Shown here piece by piece: positions 51,911 through 61,305 of a stretch of DNA of 64,000 bases (the stretch's first letter is position 1; each line of letters begins with the position of its first letter). Location of the stretch: contig CAJXUA010000007.1 of assembly GCA_913060695.1 (NCBI GenBank), positions 62,001 to 126,000 of the forward strand, given 5' to 3'. The notes beneath the pieces were generated by a model. That model was not told the origin of the DNA, did no database searches, and saw only the letters and a program-made list of their open reading frames with translations. Both the position numbers and the translations under genes were made by a program. Origin of the DNA: an uncultured Gammaproteobacteria bacterium (lineage in GTDB: Bacteria > Pseudomonadota > Gammaproteobacteria > Pseudomonadales > Pseudohongiellaceae).

Positions 51911-53473
51911 TTAGGCTTCGACACGGAAATTTTGCATCATCCCTAAATCTTCGTGTTCGAGAATGTGGCAGTGATATAAATAAACGCCCGTGTGATTCTC
52001 GAACTTCATCAACACTCTTACCTTCTCTCCCGGCAGCACCAGCACGACATCCTTCAAGCCATAATCTGTAAAGCCAGCGCTCAGGTGCTGATGCAATGCC
52101 GACTGCCCACTTTGCCTAGTTCGCGAGAGTACTTTGAACTGCACGTTGTGCACATGCATGGGGTGCGCCATCTGCATCATTCCCCCCATGCCCATTCCCA
52201 TGCCCATCGAAGCATCGTTGGCGAACTCCCACACTTCTGTGCTATTGAGTTTGACGACATTCTCTTCGGGCACATCGTGCATGCCGCCGAAGGTGCGGTT
52301 ATTGAGGTAGAAACTGCCACGCATCATCGAGATTCGGACCCCTCTTGGCGCGTTCGAATTGCCAGCCTCATCTTCACTAAGTGCGGGGTAAATACTCAAC
52401 TGCGTTGGAGGTGCAACTGGCACCGCCTCTGCGCTGTCAAATTGAAAACTGGCAATCGGACGCGCGTTGTCTTGCATTGTTGCGCCGCCCTGCTCCGCAG
52501 TAAAATTCTGCAGCGAAGGCGTATAGGATTCAGCCAAGAGATGCACAGAACTACCGGCAGTTTGGGCTGAAAAATCTACCCAGACATCCACTCTCTCTCC
52601 TACCCCCAGGGTTAACGCAAATTGTTCAACCGCGCTCTCAAGCAAACCGCCATCGGTGCCGATGACCCTGAAGTTAGCACCGTCGCTCCAGCGCAGATTA
52701 TAGAGGCTGGCATTCGATGTATTGATGATGCGCAAGCGATGTGCGGTACGTGGCACGGTCTTGCTGTAGCCTACCCGACCATTAACCAACACGTAGTCGC
52801 CACTGAAACCCATCATCCAGTTGTGACGCATATTGCCTATGTACACGAGTTGATTGTCACCATCGAAAGTTCGGTCTTGAATCATCAACGGTATCTCATG
52901 CTCGCCTTGAGGCAGATTGAGGGCGTCTTCCTGCTCATCGTGCACGACTAGCATTCCGCTAAGGCCTTGATAGACCTGAAAAGAGGTGCGCTCGTGTGGG
53001 TGAGGGTGAAACCAGTAAGTGCCTGCACGGTTGTCTATGGCAATCTCGTAGACATAGCGCTCACCTGGCTCGATGGCATACATGGGATGCCCGTCCATGC
53101 GTTGTTCGATATTCAGACCATGCCAATGCACGATGCTCTGCTCGGGCAATTGATTTTCGAAATGAATACGAATTCTCTGCCCGCGCCTCACACGAATTAA
53201 AGGAATGTGCCCCGAGCCGTCTAGAAAGCTAAGCGCGCTGCGGTCCCCCTTCATGATCTCGCCGGTGAAGCGCCAAAGCTGTGTCGCCGCCCCTTCAAGC
53301 ATATCCGCCGGCCCAAGAACTGCACGCAAGATGATCTCGATATCGGGCATGAAACCTGGGGTCGCGACTGCGGGCTCGATGCGCTGCGTCATCTGCGCGC
53401 TTAGCGCACTAGCCGCATTGCCAAGAAGCAAGGACGCAGCGGTGAGATTCTTTACGAATGTCCGTCTTTTCAT
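51911..53473 (-). CDS. CueO/CopA-like multicopper oxidase (Tat substrate)
   Basis: 520 residues. The N-terminus K-R-R-T-F-V-K-N-L is a twin-arginine signal. Copper ligands are all present: HWHGL, WFHPHPH, HPMHVHNV and HCHILEHEDLGMM. A Met-rich stretch (eight Met in about 19 residues, SMGMGMGMGGMMQMAHPMH) leads straight into the HPMHVH site, like the Cu(I)-binding region of CueO. Likely oxidises Cu(I) in the periplasm. It is transcribed toward, and ends 19 bases from, the epimerase gene; copC-copD are at 32734-34133. Confidence 0.93.
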   Translation of the reverse strand: MKRRTFVKNLTAASLLLGNAASALSAQMTQRIEPAVATPGFMPDIEIILRAVLGPADMLEGAATQLWRFTGEIMKGDRSALSFLDGSGHIPLIRVRRGQRIRIHFENQLPEQSIVHWHGLNIEQRMDGHPMYAIEPGERYVYEIAIDNRAGTYWFHPHPHERTSFQVYQGLSGMLVVHDEQEDALNLPQGEHEIPLMIQDRTFDGDNQLVYIGNMRHNWMMGFSGDYVLVNGRVGYSKTVPRTAHRLRIINTSNASLYNLRWSDGANFRVIGTDGGLLESAVEQFALTLGVGERVDVWVDFSAQTAGSSVHLLAESYTPSLQNFTAEQGGATMQDNARPIASFQFDSAEAVPVAPPTQLSIYPALSEDEAGNSNAPRGVRISMMRGSFYLNNRTFGGMHDVPEENVVKLNSTEVWEFANDASMGMGMGMGGMMQMAHPMHVHNVQFKVLSRTRQSGQSALHQHLSAGFTDYGLKDVVLVLPGEKVRVLMKFENHTGVYLYHCHILEHEDLGMMQNFRVEA

Positions 53474-53629
53474 AACAACTCTCTAAATGCTTAAAGTGCG
53501 GATGTGGCAAGCACATCCCAGCAGTGTGAGAATCGATTATAGAGGATCAACTACAAGCCGCTTTGTGCTAGATCAAACAAGGGAGGGATGGGCAGAGATG
53601 TGCGTCAAAAGAGTTAGCGCGACAAGGCG

Positions 53630-53661
53630 CGCTGCTACGCCCGGGAACAGGCGTAGCAGCG
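53630..53661 (-). terminator. stem-loop after the universal stress protein gene
   Basis: CGCTGCTACGCC pairs perfectly with GGCGTAGCAGCG across an 8-base loop, directly after the usp stop on the minus strand. A U-rich tail is lacking, so it may end transcription with Rho or protect the 3' end. Confidence 0.55.
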
Positions 53662-53666
53662 GGGGC

Positions 53667-54527
53667 TTAGTTAACCGCTAAGACGTCGCAATCGAGTTTA
53701 TCGAGGATTTTCTGTGCCGTAGTACCAACGAGCACACCCTTCGCGCCACTGCGCTTAGAAACCCCTAGGACGACCATATCGGCCTTGAGGAAGTGAGCAC
53801 GCTCTGGGATTACGCGCTTGGCGTCGCCACGTACCATATGAAAATGCGCACGCTCAACACCGAAGGCGTGTGCGAGAGTGGCCTCAGGACCATCAGGATG
53901 GGCCTCTTCGCCAGCGATTAGATGACTAAAGTCAGGCTTGCGCGAGGTAGCCGCGATGACATGCAGCGGCAGGCCAGTAAAGTCGGCCATCTCGTGTGCG
54001 TGCTTCATCACCGAGTTATTCAAGCCAATATGGCCCTCGTCTTTCGATTCGATATCCAAGGCAGCGACAATTGCCTTACCACTAAAGCTCTTACGCTCTC
54101 GCACTAGTAATACTGGTGCTGGGCTGTGACGCATGATGGTGAAGTCGGAGGTGCTGTGGAGAAGACGCTTCAGTTTACCGTGGCGGAAGGTAGACTTGAT
54201 GACTAGATCAGCTTCCGCGCGCAGTGCCGCGCGGCTAACAGCGGCGTACCAATCGGAGGTCCAAGCACAATCTTGGGAAAGCCTCAAACCCTTGGCTTTA
54301 TAAGGCGCAGCCATTGCGGTGACCTTTTCCTTCCAGGCCTTTAACTCTGCCTGTTTACCCACTTTACGTGAGGGCGCCGCGCCCATTTCTTCAATTGGCT
54401 TGTAAACGGCGGAAAACGCGGTCACTTTGCCTTTGCTCTTTGCTGCGATGTCTGCAGAGCGCAGTAAGGCGGGTTGCTTTTTACTAGTAGGGTCGATTAC
54501 GACAAACAATTTCTTATAAAGGCTCAT
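53667..54527 (-). CDS. tandem universal stress protein, UspE-like
   Basis: 286 residues from ATG 54527 (an in-frame ATG at 54575 gives a longer, unlike N-terminus). Two Usp domains: the first starts LFVVIDPTSKKQPALLRSADIAAKS, the second KAIVAALDIESKDEGH, ending VLGVSKRSGAKGVLVGTTAQKILDKLDCDVLAVN with the ATP-binding G-x-(9)-G-T/S pattern. UspE-type proteins support stress and motility responses. The promoter region contains an FNR-like box (54621-54634). The gene is divergent from the yeeE pair. Confidence 0.88.
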   Translation of the reverse strand: MSLYKKLFVVIDPTSKKQPALLRSADIAAKSKGKVTAFSAVYKPIEEMGAAPSRKVGKQAELKAWKEKVTAMAAPYKAKGLRLSQDCAWTSDWYAAVSRAALRAEADLVIKSTFRHGKLKRLLHSTSDFTIMRHSPAPVLLVRERKSFSGKAIVAALDIESKDEGHIGLNNSVMKHAHEMADFTGLPLHVIAATSRKPDFSHLIAGEEAHPDGPEATLAHAFGVERAHFHMVRGDAKRVIPERAHFLKADMVVLGVSKRSGAKGVLVGTTAQKILDKLDCDVLAVN

Positions 54528-54620
54528 AGGGTCCCGTCTATATATCAATACTGGAGTGGAGTTCAGAATAAACACTCTTCAATCTGCTGTCTAGGCCGAC
54601 CGGGCCCGCTTGCAGTAGTG

Positions 54621-54634
54621 TTGATATAAAACAA
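54621..54634. promoter_or_regulatory. FNR/Anr-like box
   Basis: TTGATATAAAACAA matches the FNR consensus TTGAT-N4-ATCAA at 9 of 10 defined positions. It lies between the divergent universal stress protein gene (start 54527) and the yeeE gene (start 54798). Usp genes are often controlled by this regulator. TATATCAA at 54541-54548 forms an inverted repeat with TTGATATA of the box. Confidence 0.4.
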
Positions 54635-54797
54635 TAATTCCTTCTGCTTATTGAAATAAACCCTCGCTTGTTCGGTTCTGCGCGCTTCATAATGAATTCA
54701 ACGTTTAAGCAAGCTTTAAGGATTTGCTGCTAGAGTAGCGCCCTATGTTGAAGAGACTGCGCTCAAACGCCATACGCACTGTAAAGGAGAATTATCA

Positions 54798-55223
54798 ATG
54801 TTAGAACCTAATATAGCTGGCGGCTTAATCGGCGGCAGCTTGATCGGCATCTCGAGCCTAATGATGCTACTCCTGCTCGGCCGCATCACCGGCATCTCCG
54901 GCATATTGACTGGCGTTATAACTTGGAACAAACAAGATGGCTTGCCCTGGCGCGCAGCGTTCATTGGAGGACTTATCCTCGGCGCCGTTCTCTATCAATT
55001 TATCTTCGATCGCGCCCTACCTATCGAGATGCAGGCCAGTGGTCCGCTGCTCATTTTGGCCGGCCTACTCGTTGGCATAGGCACACGCCTTGGCTCGGGA
55101 TGCACCTCCGGGCATGGGGTCTGCGGCATCGCCAGGCGCTCGCCCCGCTCCATCGTTTCCACCGCCACGTTTATGGCAGTCGCCGTCATTACCGTCTTCG
55201 TCACGAGGCACCTACTATCATGA
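54798..55223 (+). CDS. YeeE/YedE-type sulfur-compound transporter subunit
   Basis: 141 residues, four hydrophobic helices. The family signature G-S-G-C-T-S-G-H-G-V-C-G with its Cys pair lies near residues 98-109. YeeE imports thiosulfate or related sulfur species in E. coli; here it is half-size and paired with the next gene. AAGGAGAATTATCA precedes ATG 54798. The stop overlaps the next ATG (ATGA). Confidence 0.88.
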   Translation: MLEPNIAGGLIGGSLIGISSLMMLLLLGRITGISGILTGVITWNKQDGLPWRAAFIGGLILGAVLYQFIFDRALPIEMQASGPLLILAGLLVGIGTRLGSGCTSGHGVCGIARRSPRSIVSTATFMAVAVITVFVTRHLLS

Positions 55224-55639
55224 AAACTTCTGTTGCAGCACTTTTAAGTGGAATCGTATTCGGGCTCGGCCTCGCCATCTCCGAGATGATCAATCCTGCA
55301 CGCGTGATTGGCTTTCTCGACATCGCCGGGCAATGGGATCTGACGCTAGCATTGGTCATGGGTAGCGCGCTAGTGTTTACCGTGGTTGGCTTTCCGTTGA
55401 TTACGAAGAAGGCGCACCCAATACTTGCCGAGAAGTTTACACTCCCGACTAAAAAGACACTGGATACCCCATTGATTAGCGGAGCTGTATTGTTTGGTAT
55501 CGGTTGGGGCCTAGCGGGCCTTTGTCCTGGACCTGCAATAGCGGGCCTCGCATCGTTAAATCCCGATATATTCCTATTCGTAGCAGCGATGGTAGCGGGG
55601 CAGTTCATTGGCTTGAAGATAGAAAAAACTATCGCCTGA
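55220..55639 (+). CDS. YeeE/YedE-like (DUF6691) second subunit
   Basis: 139 residues, four helices. The conserved G-L-A-G-L-C-P-G-P-A near residue 100 supplies the Cys of this half. The start at ATG 55220 overlaps the first subunit's stop by 4 bases, so the two are coupled; the frame is open upstream inside the first gene but is a shadow. Together they likely make a full YeeE-type channel for thiosulfate or sulfide species. Confidence 0.88.
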   Translation: MKTSVAALLSGIVFGLGLAISEMINPARVIGFLDIAGQWDLTLALVMGSALVFTVVGFPLITKKAHPILAEKFTLPTKKTLDTPLISGAVLFGIGWGLAGLCPGPAIAGLASLNPDIFLFVAAMVAGQFIGLKIEKTIA

Positions 55640-55799
55640 CACGATAATATTAAGCCCTAAATCTATTCTCATGAATCCTACTCATGGACTTATGAATTAT
55701 TAACATTTTTTAAGTCTTCCTATCCCTTCTATGATGCGTTTCTCGGCGGGCCACACGCTCGAACCGAAATAAATTATCATATGATGGATAGGAAGCCTC

Positions 55800-56897
55800 A
55801 TGAGTAACACCGAGCACTCGCTGCGGGATAGTACGCGCCGTATTGAACAATTTTTGACGCAGATGCCCAGCTTGAAATCACGCTATCAGCGCTCCCGTCT
55901 CATTCGCAAAGTGTTAAGGAAATCGAACAATTATGACCTAACCTCGCGCTGCAATCTATTCTGCGAAGGCTGCTTCTACTTCGAGGGCGATGATTATAAG
56001 AACGCCACGGAAGTCACGGATGACGACGCTTGGGAGGCATTCTTCAAAGCCCAAGCCGCGGCGGGTGTAAGCTTTGGCTTCTTCGCTGGGGCCGAGCCCG
56101 CACTATCGCAGGAACGCCTGTTGCGGGCAGCCGCCCATATTCCCCGCGGCTCTATTCACACCAATGGCACTATTCGCATCCGCCCCGAAATCCCCTACTC
56201 CATTCAGATCTCCGTATGGGGAGACGAGGACACTACCGCGCATTTCCGAGGTGGCAATGTGTTCTGGAAATCGATTCGCAACTTCGCCAATGACCCGCGG
56301 GTGCGCTTCGTATTCACCATCAATCCGAATAATCTAGCACAGCTCCCCGGCGTGGTGCGTATCATGAATGACTACGGTCATCGCATCATGTTCAATTATT
56401 TCTCCCCAACCCAAACTTATCTCGACAAGCTTGCTAATGGTGCGAGTAACGACGACGGCTTCTTTCGTATCAGCTCGGATAACAGCAATATGTTGTTCAA
56501 TGCCGAGTCTTTGCATCGTTCACGTGGCGTTGTAAACGAACTGATAGCACAGTACCCAGGCACGGTAATTCAGACGCGTGCATTCAACGATGCATTGACT
56601 GACCCTAAGCCGCTTTATGAACTCGACGAACAAGGCGTGGCCCGCAATTGCAATGGTCGCAACTTCGACTGGCATCAAGGCTATCGCGTCGACATGCAGC
56701 CTAGCGATGCCAAATGTTGCATGCCCAATGTGAATTGCGAGCAGTGCCGCCTATACACCATCGCGATTGCCTCGTTCATCTTCCAACCCGAACGCTTCCT
56801 TCATTCACTCGCGGGCTTTCAAGATTGGCTAGATATCTGTGACCAGTTTGCCCGGGTTTGCCTACTCGAGACTGACATCGAGTGGCCCTCTGCATGA
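55800..56897 (+). CDS. radical SAM protein of unknown function
   Basis: 365 residues. The radical SAM cluster motif is C51-x3-C55-x2-C58 (SRCNLFCEGCFYFEG), and AGAEP at 96-100 resembles the GGEP motif that contacts SAM. C-terminal Cys at 284, 306, 307, 313 and 316 form a plausible extra iron-sulfur site. Length and layout exclude the common coproporphyrinogen, MoaA and NrdG types; I know no named subfamily. The stop overlaps the start of a GNAT-like gene (ATGA), indicating a two-enzyme pathway. AGGAAGCCTC precedes ATG 55800. No obvious precursor peptide lies in the 160 bases upstream. Confidence 0.85.
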   Translation: MSNTEHSLRDSTRRIEQFLTQMPSLKSRYQRSRLIRKVLRKSNNYDLTSRCNLFCEGCFYFEGDDYKNATEVTDDDAWEAFFKAQAAAGVSFGFFAGAEPALSQERLLRAAAHIPRGSIHTNGTIRIRPEIPYSIQISVWGDEDTTAHFRGGNVFWKSIRNFANDPRVRFVFTINPNNLAQLPGVVRIMNDYGHRIMFNYFSPTQTYLDKLANGASNDDGFFRISSDNSNMLFNAESLHRSRGVVNELIAQYPGTVIQTRAFNDALTDPKPLYELDEQGVARNCNGRNFDWHQGYRVDMQPSDAKCCMPNVNCEQCRLYTIAIASFIFQPERFLHSLAGFQDWLDICDQFARVCLLETDIEWPSA

Positions 56898-57850
56898 GCT
56901 TGACCGTTAGGGCATACCGAAGTGACGACGAGTACAGCATCATGGCCGGCTTTAACGCTAGTTTCGACCTATCCAGGGATGAGCTGTACTGGCGCTGGAA
57001 GTTCTTGCACGATGGCAAGGCCATGGCATGGATTGCGGTGGACGATCAAGAGCGCGTACTAACCCATCTCGCCGCACACCCCATTACTTGGTGCAGCCTG
57101 CACGGAGACTGGCAAGTAGCCCATGCTGGGGATGCTTTTGCTTTACGACTGCCCGAAGTAGCTTATGGCAGAGCCATGCTAAAGACCTTCACAGCCTTTC
57201 ACGGGGCCGCCCGGAAGAACGACAATATCAAGCTGCTCTTCGGCTTTCCCAGCGCCACCTTAAGCGGCCTGCATCAGACGCAAACTCCACTGTATGGAGA
57301 ACAACGTCCTATACGCTTATGGCAGCATCTCCCATGTGACTGCTCTCCGAACTCCTTGGTGCGCAGTTGTCTACCCGAGCGCCAAGCCCTCGATGCACTT
57401 TGGCTACGAAGTGCCGAGCGCTACACTCTCTCGTGTCGCCGGGATTTTGAATGGGTGTCATGGCGCTTCCTACAACGACCAGACGTGCAAGACTATATCT
57501 ACCTGCACGCCTTTGATAACAAGGGAATCCTCGCCGGCTGGGCAATACTACGGGAAATCGAAGGGGTACTATGGATATGCGATGTCCTGTGGGACGGTTC
57601 CCATGTTGAGAGTATCGTGAGTCTGCTCCAGCAGGTGCGCGCCTTAGCGCTGCAGAAAAAATGCTCGCGTATCTCCATGTGGATGGAGGGTGATGCAGTC
57701 TTGGGCGAAATTTTGGCGAGGCTAGGATGGGAAGATTACAGCCAAAACCATAGCGTGCGGCTGCTAATGCATGCCTACGACACCTCCCTCGACTACGAGT
57801 GGATACGCAAGTCCTTGTATATCACCAAGGCCGACAGCGATCTCATATAG
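56894..57850 (+). CDS. GNAT-type acyltransferase (Acetyltransf_9-like), partner of the radical SAM protein
   Basis: 318 residues from ATG 56894, whose first bases overlap the radical SAM stop (ATGA); GTG at 56882 is a less likely start. The N-terminal part, FDLSRDELYWRWKF and MAWIAVDDQERVLTHLAAHP, resembles GNAT proteins near polysaccharide or lipid genes. A second GNAT-like half lies at about 170-300 (KKCSRISMWMEGDAVLGEILARLGW). The fold suggests acylation of a product made or altered by the radical SAM enzyme. It converges on metR, overlapping by 8 bases. Confidence 0.75.
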   Translation: MSLTVRAYRSDDEYSIMAGFNASFDLSRDELYWRWKFLHDGKAMAWIAVDDQERVLTHLAAHPITWCSLHGDWQVAHAGDAFALRLPEVAYGRAMLKTFTAFHGAARKNDNIKLLFGFPSATLSGLHQTQTPLYGEQRPIRLWQHLPCDCSPNSLVRSCLPERQALDALWLRSAERYTLSCRRDFEWVSWRFLQRPDVQDYIYLHAFDNKGILAGWAILREIEGVLWICDVLWDGSHVESIVSLLQQVRALALQKKCSRISMWMEGDAVLGEILARLGWEDYSQNHSVRLLMHAYDTSLDYEWIRKSLYITKADSDLI

Positions 57851-58739
57851 CCGTACTTCGCACGCTGTCCGCTAGGTCGATGAAGCCACGCAGGTAGCCT
57901 AGCTCTTCATCGCTGCGCCGTACCCCAAGGAAGATTTGCTTAGCGATACCATTGCTGCCAAGGCGCACGGGATGAATATCCAGCGACTGGGCATGCTCCT
58001 CGACCAACCAGCGCGGCAGCGCTGCGACACCCCGCCCGGCCGCTACCATTTGCAACATTATGTTGGTGGCCTCGATCTCTTTGTGCTCGCGAGGTGCACA
58101 CTTAGCAGGTGTGAGAAACTCGGCATAGATGTCCAAGCGCTCGCGCTCCACTGGATAGCTGATGAGAGTTTCGCTGCACAAGTCCTCCGGGCGGACGAAT
58201 ACCTTTGTGGCAAGCACATGCTGCTTGGCCACCACCAAGACCTGCTCGTAATCAAAAACCGGAGTGTAGTCCAAGCCTTTCTGCCGCAACGGGTCTGGTG
58301 TCACTAAAATGTCGATATCATGACTGAACAGAGCACCGATGCCCCCGAACTGAAACTTCTGTTTCACGTCCACATCGACATCCGGCCATAGTTCTAAGAA
58401 CGGCGCGATAACTTTGAGCAACCACTGATAGCAAGGATGACACTCCATGCCGATGCGCAGAGTGCCGCGCTGACCCCTGGCATATTGCCTTAGTAATTGC
58501 TCCGCATGTTCGAACTGAGGGAGCAGACGCTTGGCTAGCTGCAGCAGCTGCTCGCCAGCTTGAGTCAGCCGCAGCAGGCGCCCTTCCTTCTTCCATAGGG
58601 GCGTGCCGAGCTGATTTTCCAGTTTGCGGATCGCATGGCTTAGGGCGGATTGACTGAGATGCAGGCTAGTCGCGGCCTCCGTTAAGGTGCCACGTGCGTC
58701 TACTGCGGCGATTATTGCGAGATGACTGCGCTCCAACAT
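57843..58739 (-). CDS. metR: MetR-type LysR regulator of methionine synthesis
   Basis: 298 residues. LysR HTH GTLTEAATSLHLSQSALSHAIRKLENQLG near residues 20-48, then a substrate-binding domain. QSALSHAI and G-M-E-C-H-P-C-Y-Q-W match MetR, which senses homocysteine. Divergence from metE (start 58856) is the classical layout. ATG 58739 is preferred to upstream starts because MetR proteins start M-x-E-x-x-H-L and GAGGGAAGAG lies upstream. It acts on the 116-base shared region. Confidence 0.88.
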   Translation of the reverse strand: MLERSHLAIIAAVDARGTLTEAATSLHLSQSALSHAIRKLENQLGTPLWKKEGRLLRLTQAGEQLLQLAKRLLPQFEHAEQLLRQYARGQRGTLRIGMECHPCYQWLLKVIAPFLELWPDVDVDVKQKFQFGGIGALFSHDIDILVTPDPLRQKGLDYTPVFDYEQVLVVAKQHVLATKVFVRPEDLCSETLISYPVERERLDIYAEFLTPAKCAPREHKEIEATNIMLQMVAAGRGVAALPRWLVEEHAQSLDIHPVRLGSNGIAKQIFLGVRRSDEELGYLRGFIDLADSVRSTAI

Positions 58740-58756
58740 GTTCTCTTCCCTCATCC

Positions 58757-58789
58757 AATGCATGAGTATTGTTCATTAATTCATGCATT
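58757..58789. promoter_or_regulatory. metR-metE intergenic inverted repeat (candidate MetR operator)
   Basis: AATGCATGA and TCATGCATT form perfect 9-base arms separated by 15 bases. TTCATTAATTCA (two TTCA half-sites) lies across the spacer and right arm. MetR sites in enterics are TGAA-N5-TTCA; the form here differs. It sits 18 bases in front of the metR ATG and 67 bases before metE. Confidence 0.55.
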
Positions 58790-58855
58790 TTTACCATTTT
58801 TATTCATTGATCGTAAACCCTAATATGCGCCCTCGACACTTTAGGGAGAAAGACA

Positions 58856-61135
58856 ATGCCATTGATTCACAACCTCGGATTTCCACGTATCGGCGCACAG
58901 CGCGAGCTCAAGTTCGCTCTCGAGTCTTATTGGCGAGGCGAAAGCACAGATGAGGCGTTAGAGGAAACCGCCGCGGGCCTGCGCTCGCTTCATTGGCAGC
59001 AGCAACAAGAGTTAGACCTGGTGCCCGTAGGCGACTTCTCACTCTACGATCAAGTTCTCGATATGAGCTTCACTCTCGGCAACCTCCCTGCACGAATCCG
59101 CACATTAGCAGGAAGTGAGTTGGAGAATTACTTTCGACTTGCCCGTGGACGTGCGCCACAAGACCCCAAAAACCAAGACATCGCCGCCGGCGAACTCACC
59201 AAATGGTTCGACAGCAATTATCACTACATCGTGCCAGAGTTCGACGCCAACACACGCTTTCAACTAGACCCTTCACGCCTCCTAAGCCAGGTCGTAGAGG
59301 CGCGCACGCAAGGCATCAATGCCAAGCCTGTCATCATTGGGCCGTTGACTTATTTACGCCTAGGCAAAGCTCGCGACGGCAGCGATCGCCTGCGCCTGCT
59401 CCCGCAATTACTGAAGGAGTACAAAGCCCTCCTCGAAGCCTTGCAAGCCACCGGTGTGGAATGGGTGCAGATCGACGAGCCTATTCTCGTTACTGAACTT
59501 GAACCGCAGTGGCAGCGCGCCTTCCCACAGACCTATCACGAATTGCGCGGCACTGGGCTTAAGCTTCTTCTCGCCACTTACTTCGGTGAACTTCAAGAAA
59601 ATCTTCAGCTTGCCTGCGAGTTACCCGTGGACGGCCTGCACATAGACACGATCAACGGCCGTGACGAGATCAGCAAAGTAATAGACTGGCTGCCGATTCA
59701 CAAAGTTCTCTCACTCGGCATTATCAACGGCCGCAATATTTGGAAGAGCGACCTGAATGGCCTGCTCGACTGGCTGGAGCCAATCGCTAAGCGCCTACAG
59801 GAGCGCTTGTGGCTCGCCCCCTCGTGTTCTTTGTTGCACGTCCCAGTAGATTTGAGTACAGAGACATTGATCGCCCCGGATGTGCGTGATTGGCTCGCCT
59901 TCGCCGTACAGAAACTCGACGAGTTACAAACGATAGCTTGCGCCCTGCGGCATGGCCGCGAACCTTTTGCCGATGCTTTAGCCAACAATGCTGCTGCAAT
60001 TACCGCACGGAATACTTCGCCGAAAACACAGTCTCCAGTTGTGCGCCAGGCAATGGCACAGGTAGAGCCCGGCATGGCTAGTCGACAATCCCCCTTCGCG
60101 ACTCGTGCGACGCTGCAACAGGAGTCGCTCGCCCTTCCCTTGTATCCCACAACCAGTATTGGGTCCTTTCCGCAGACCCCAGCGATCCGCCAAGCCCGTA
60201 AACGCTTCCGCCAGGGTCAGCTAAGCGATTGCGAGTACGAACACTTCCTCAAAGAAGAAATTCGTGACTGCCTGCAACGACAGGAGGCAATAGGACTCGA
60301 TGTGCTCGTGCATGGCGAATCTGAGCGCAACGATATGGTTGAGTATTTCAGCGAACATCTTGAAGGTTATATACGCAGCGAGAATGGTTGGGTGCAGTCC
60401 TATGGTTCGCGCTGTGTAAAGCCACCGATCTTATTCGGGGATGTATCGCGCCCAACAAGCATGACAGTTGCGTGGGCGGCCTATGCGCAGTCGCAGACAC
60501 TAAAGCCAGTGAAGGGCATGCTCACAGGTCCGGTTACGATGCTGAACTGGTCTTTCGTGCGCGACGATCAGCCCAGAGCTCAGACCTGCCTGCAACTAGC
60601 CTTAGCAGTACGCGAGGAAGTGCTCGATCTGGAGCGGGAGGGAATAAAACTCATTCAGATAGACGAGGCAGCACTTCGCGAAGGGCTGCCACTGCGACGC
60701 AGTCAATGGGAAGGATACCTAGAGTGGGCCGTCGAATGCTTCCGACTCAGTGCGAACGGCGTCGCCGATGCCACGCAGATTCATACCCATATGTGCTACT
60801 CGGAGTTCAACGACATCATGGCCGCTATCGCCACGCTCGACGCCGACGTTATTACCATAGAGACCTCACGCTCCGATATGGAGTTGCTAGACGCGTTCGA
60901 CGAGTTTGCCTACCCCAATAGCATCGGGCCTGGCGTGTACGACATCCACTCGCCCAATATTCCGGAAGTCGCGCATATGGTGCAATTGATGAACAAGGCA
61001 GCTCAGCGCATTCCCGCAGCGAGACTATGGGTCAACCCAGATTGCGGACTTAAAACACGACAATGGGAGGAGGTGGCCCCAGCTCTTATTAACATGGTGC
61101 AGGCGGCCTTGCTACTAAGGCAAAAGGCCACGTAG
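58856..61135 (+). CDS. metE: cobalamin-independent methionine synthase
   Basis: 759 residues, full length. The N-terminal half starts [14 protein letters not shown], and the C-terminal half has [14 protein letters not shown]. Zinc-site ligands are in [10 protein letters not shown] (His, Cys) and NPDCGLKTR (Cys), and [11 protein letters not shown] binds substrate. Transfers a methyl group from 5-methyltetrahydropteroyltri-glutamate to homocysteine. GGGAGAAAGACA precedes ATG 58856. Divergent from metR; regulated by homocysteine through the intergenic repeat. Confidence 0.97.
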   Translation: MPLIHNLGFPRIGAQRELKFALESYWRGESTDEALEETAAGLRSLHWQQQQELDLVPVGDFSLYDQVLDMSFTLGNLPARIRTLAGSELENYFRLARGRAPQDPKNQDIAAGELTKWFDSNYHYIVPEFDANTRFQLDPSRLLSQVVEARTQGINAKPVIIGPLTYLRLGKARDGSDRLRLLPQLLKEYKALLEALQATGVEWVQIDEPILVTELEPQWQRAFPQTYHELRGTGLKLLLATYFGELQENLQLACELPVDGLHIDTINGRDEISKVIDWLPIHKVLSLGIINGRNIWKSDLNGLLDWLEPIAKRLQERLWLAPSCSLLHVPVDLSTETLIAPDVRDWLAFAVQKLDELQTIACALRHGREPFADALANNAAAITARNTSPKTQSPVVRQAMAQVEPGMASRQSPFATRATLQQESLALPLYPTTSIGSFPQTPAIRQARKRFRQGQLSDCEYEHFLKEEIRDCLQRQEAIGLDVLVHGESERNDMVEYFSEHLEGYIRSENGWVQSYGSRCVKPPILFGDVSRPTSMTVAWAAYAQSQTLKPVKGMLTGPVTMLNWSFVRDDQPRAQTCLQLALAVREEVLDLEREGIKLIQIDEAALREGLPLRRSQWEGYLEWAVECFRLSANGVADATQIHTHMCYSEFNDIMAAIATLDADVITIETSRSDMELLDAFDEFAYPNSIGPGVYDIHSPNIPEVAHMVQLMNKAAQRIPAARLWVNPDCGLKTRQWEEVAPALINMVQAALLLRQKAT

Positions 61136-61150
61136 GTTTTTACACGGGCA

Positions 61151-61181
61151 AAAAAAATCCGGTTAGAAAACTAACCGGATT
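61151..61181 (-). terminator. minus-strand Rho-independent terminator
   Basis: Stem AATCCGGTTAG/CTAACCGGATT (61156-61166 and 61171-61181) with an AAAA loop; on the minus strand it is followed by a run of T (61157-61149 as A's on the plus strand). On the plus strand there is no T-run, so it is not an efficient terminator for metE. No known minus-strand gene precedes it. Confidence 0.8.
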
Positions 61182-61217
61182 GAAGCTCCTACTATCCTGA
61201 GCAATCACATTACAAAC

Positions 61218-61283
61218 CTAGAAGTTTGCCTCAATGAGTGTTGCTATCTTACTCCCGCCGTCTGCACAAGCAATGCGACACAT
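61218..61283 (-). CDS. hypothetical 21-codon micro-ORF in the metE downstream region
   Basis: Minus-strand ATG at 61283, stop TAG at 61220-61218, encoding 21 residues beginning MCRIACADGG. An AGGTG lies 7 bases before the ATG. Only its position just upstream of a minus-strand terminator suggests expression; coding is not established. The alternative is a noncoding RNA. Confidence 0.2.
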   Translation of the reverse strand: MCRIACADGGSKIATLIEANF

Positions 61284-61305
61284 AGCCACACCTATTGATT
61301 CGCGC

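Noticed and set aside
55790-55815. Eight-codon ORF M-M-D-R-K-P-H-E overlapping the radical SAM start
   Set aside because: Too short, no ribosome-binding site of its own; it is unlikely to be a peptide substrate.
60388-60921. 177-codon open frame inside metE
   Set aside because: It is an alternate-frame shadow of metE with Arg/Ser-rich, motif-free composition.
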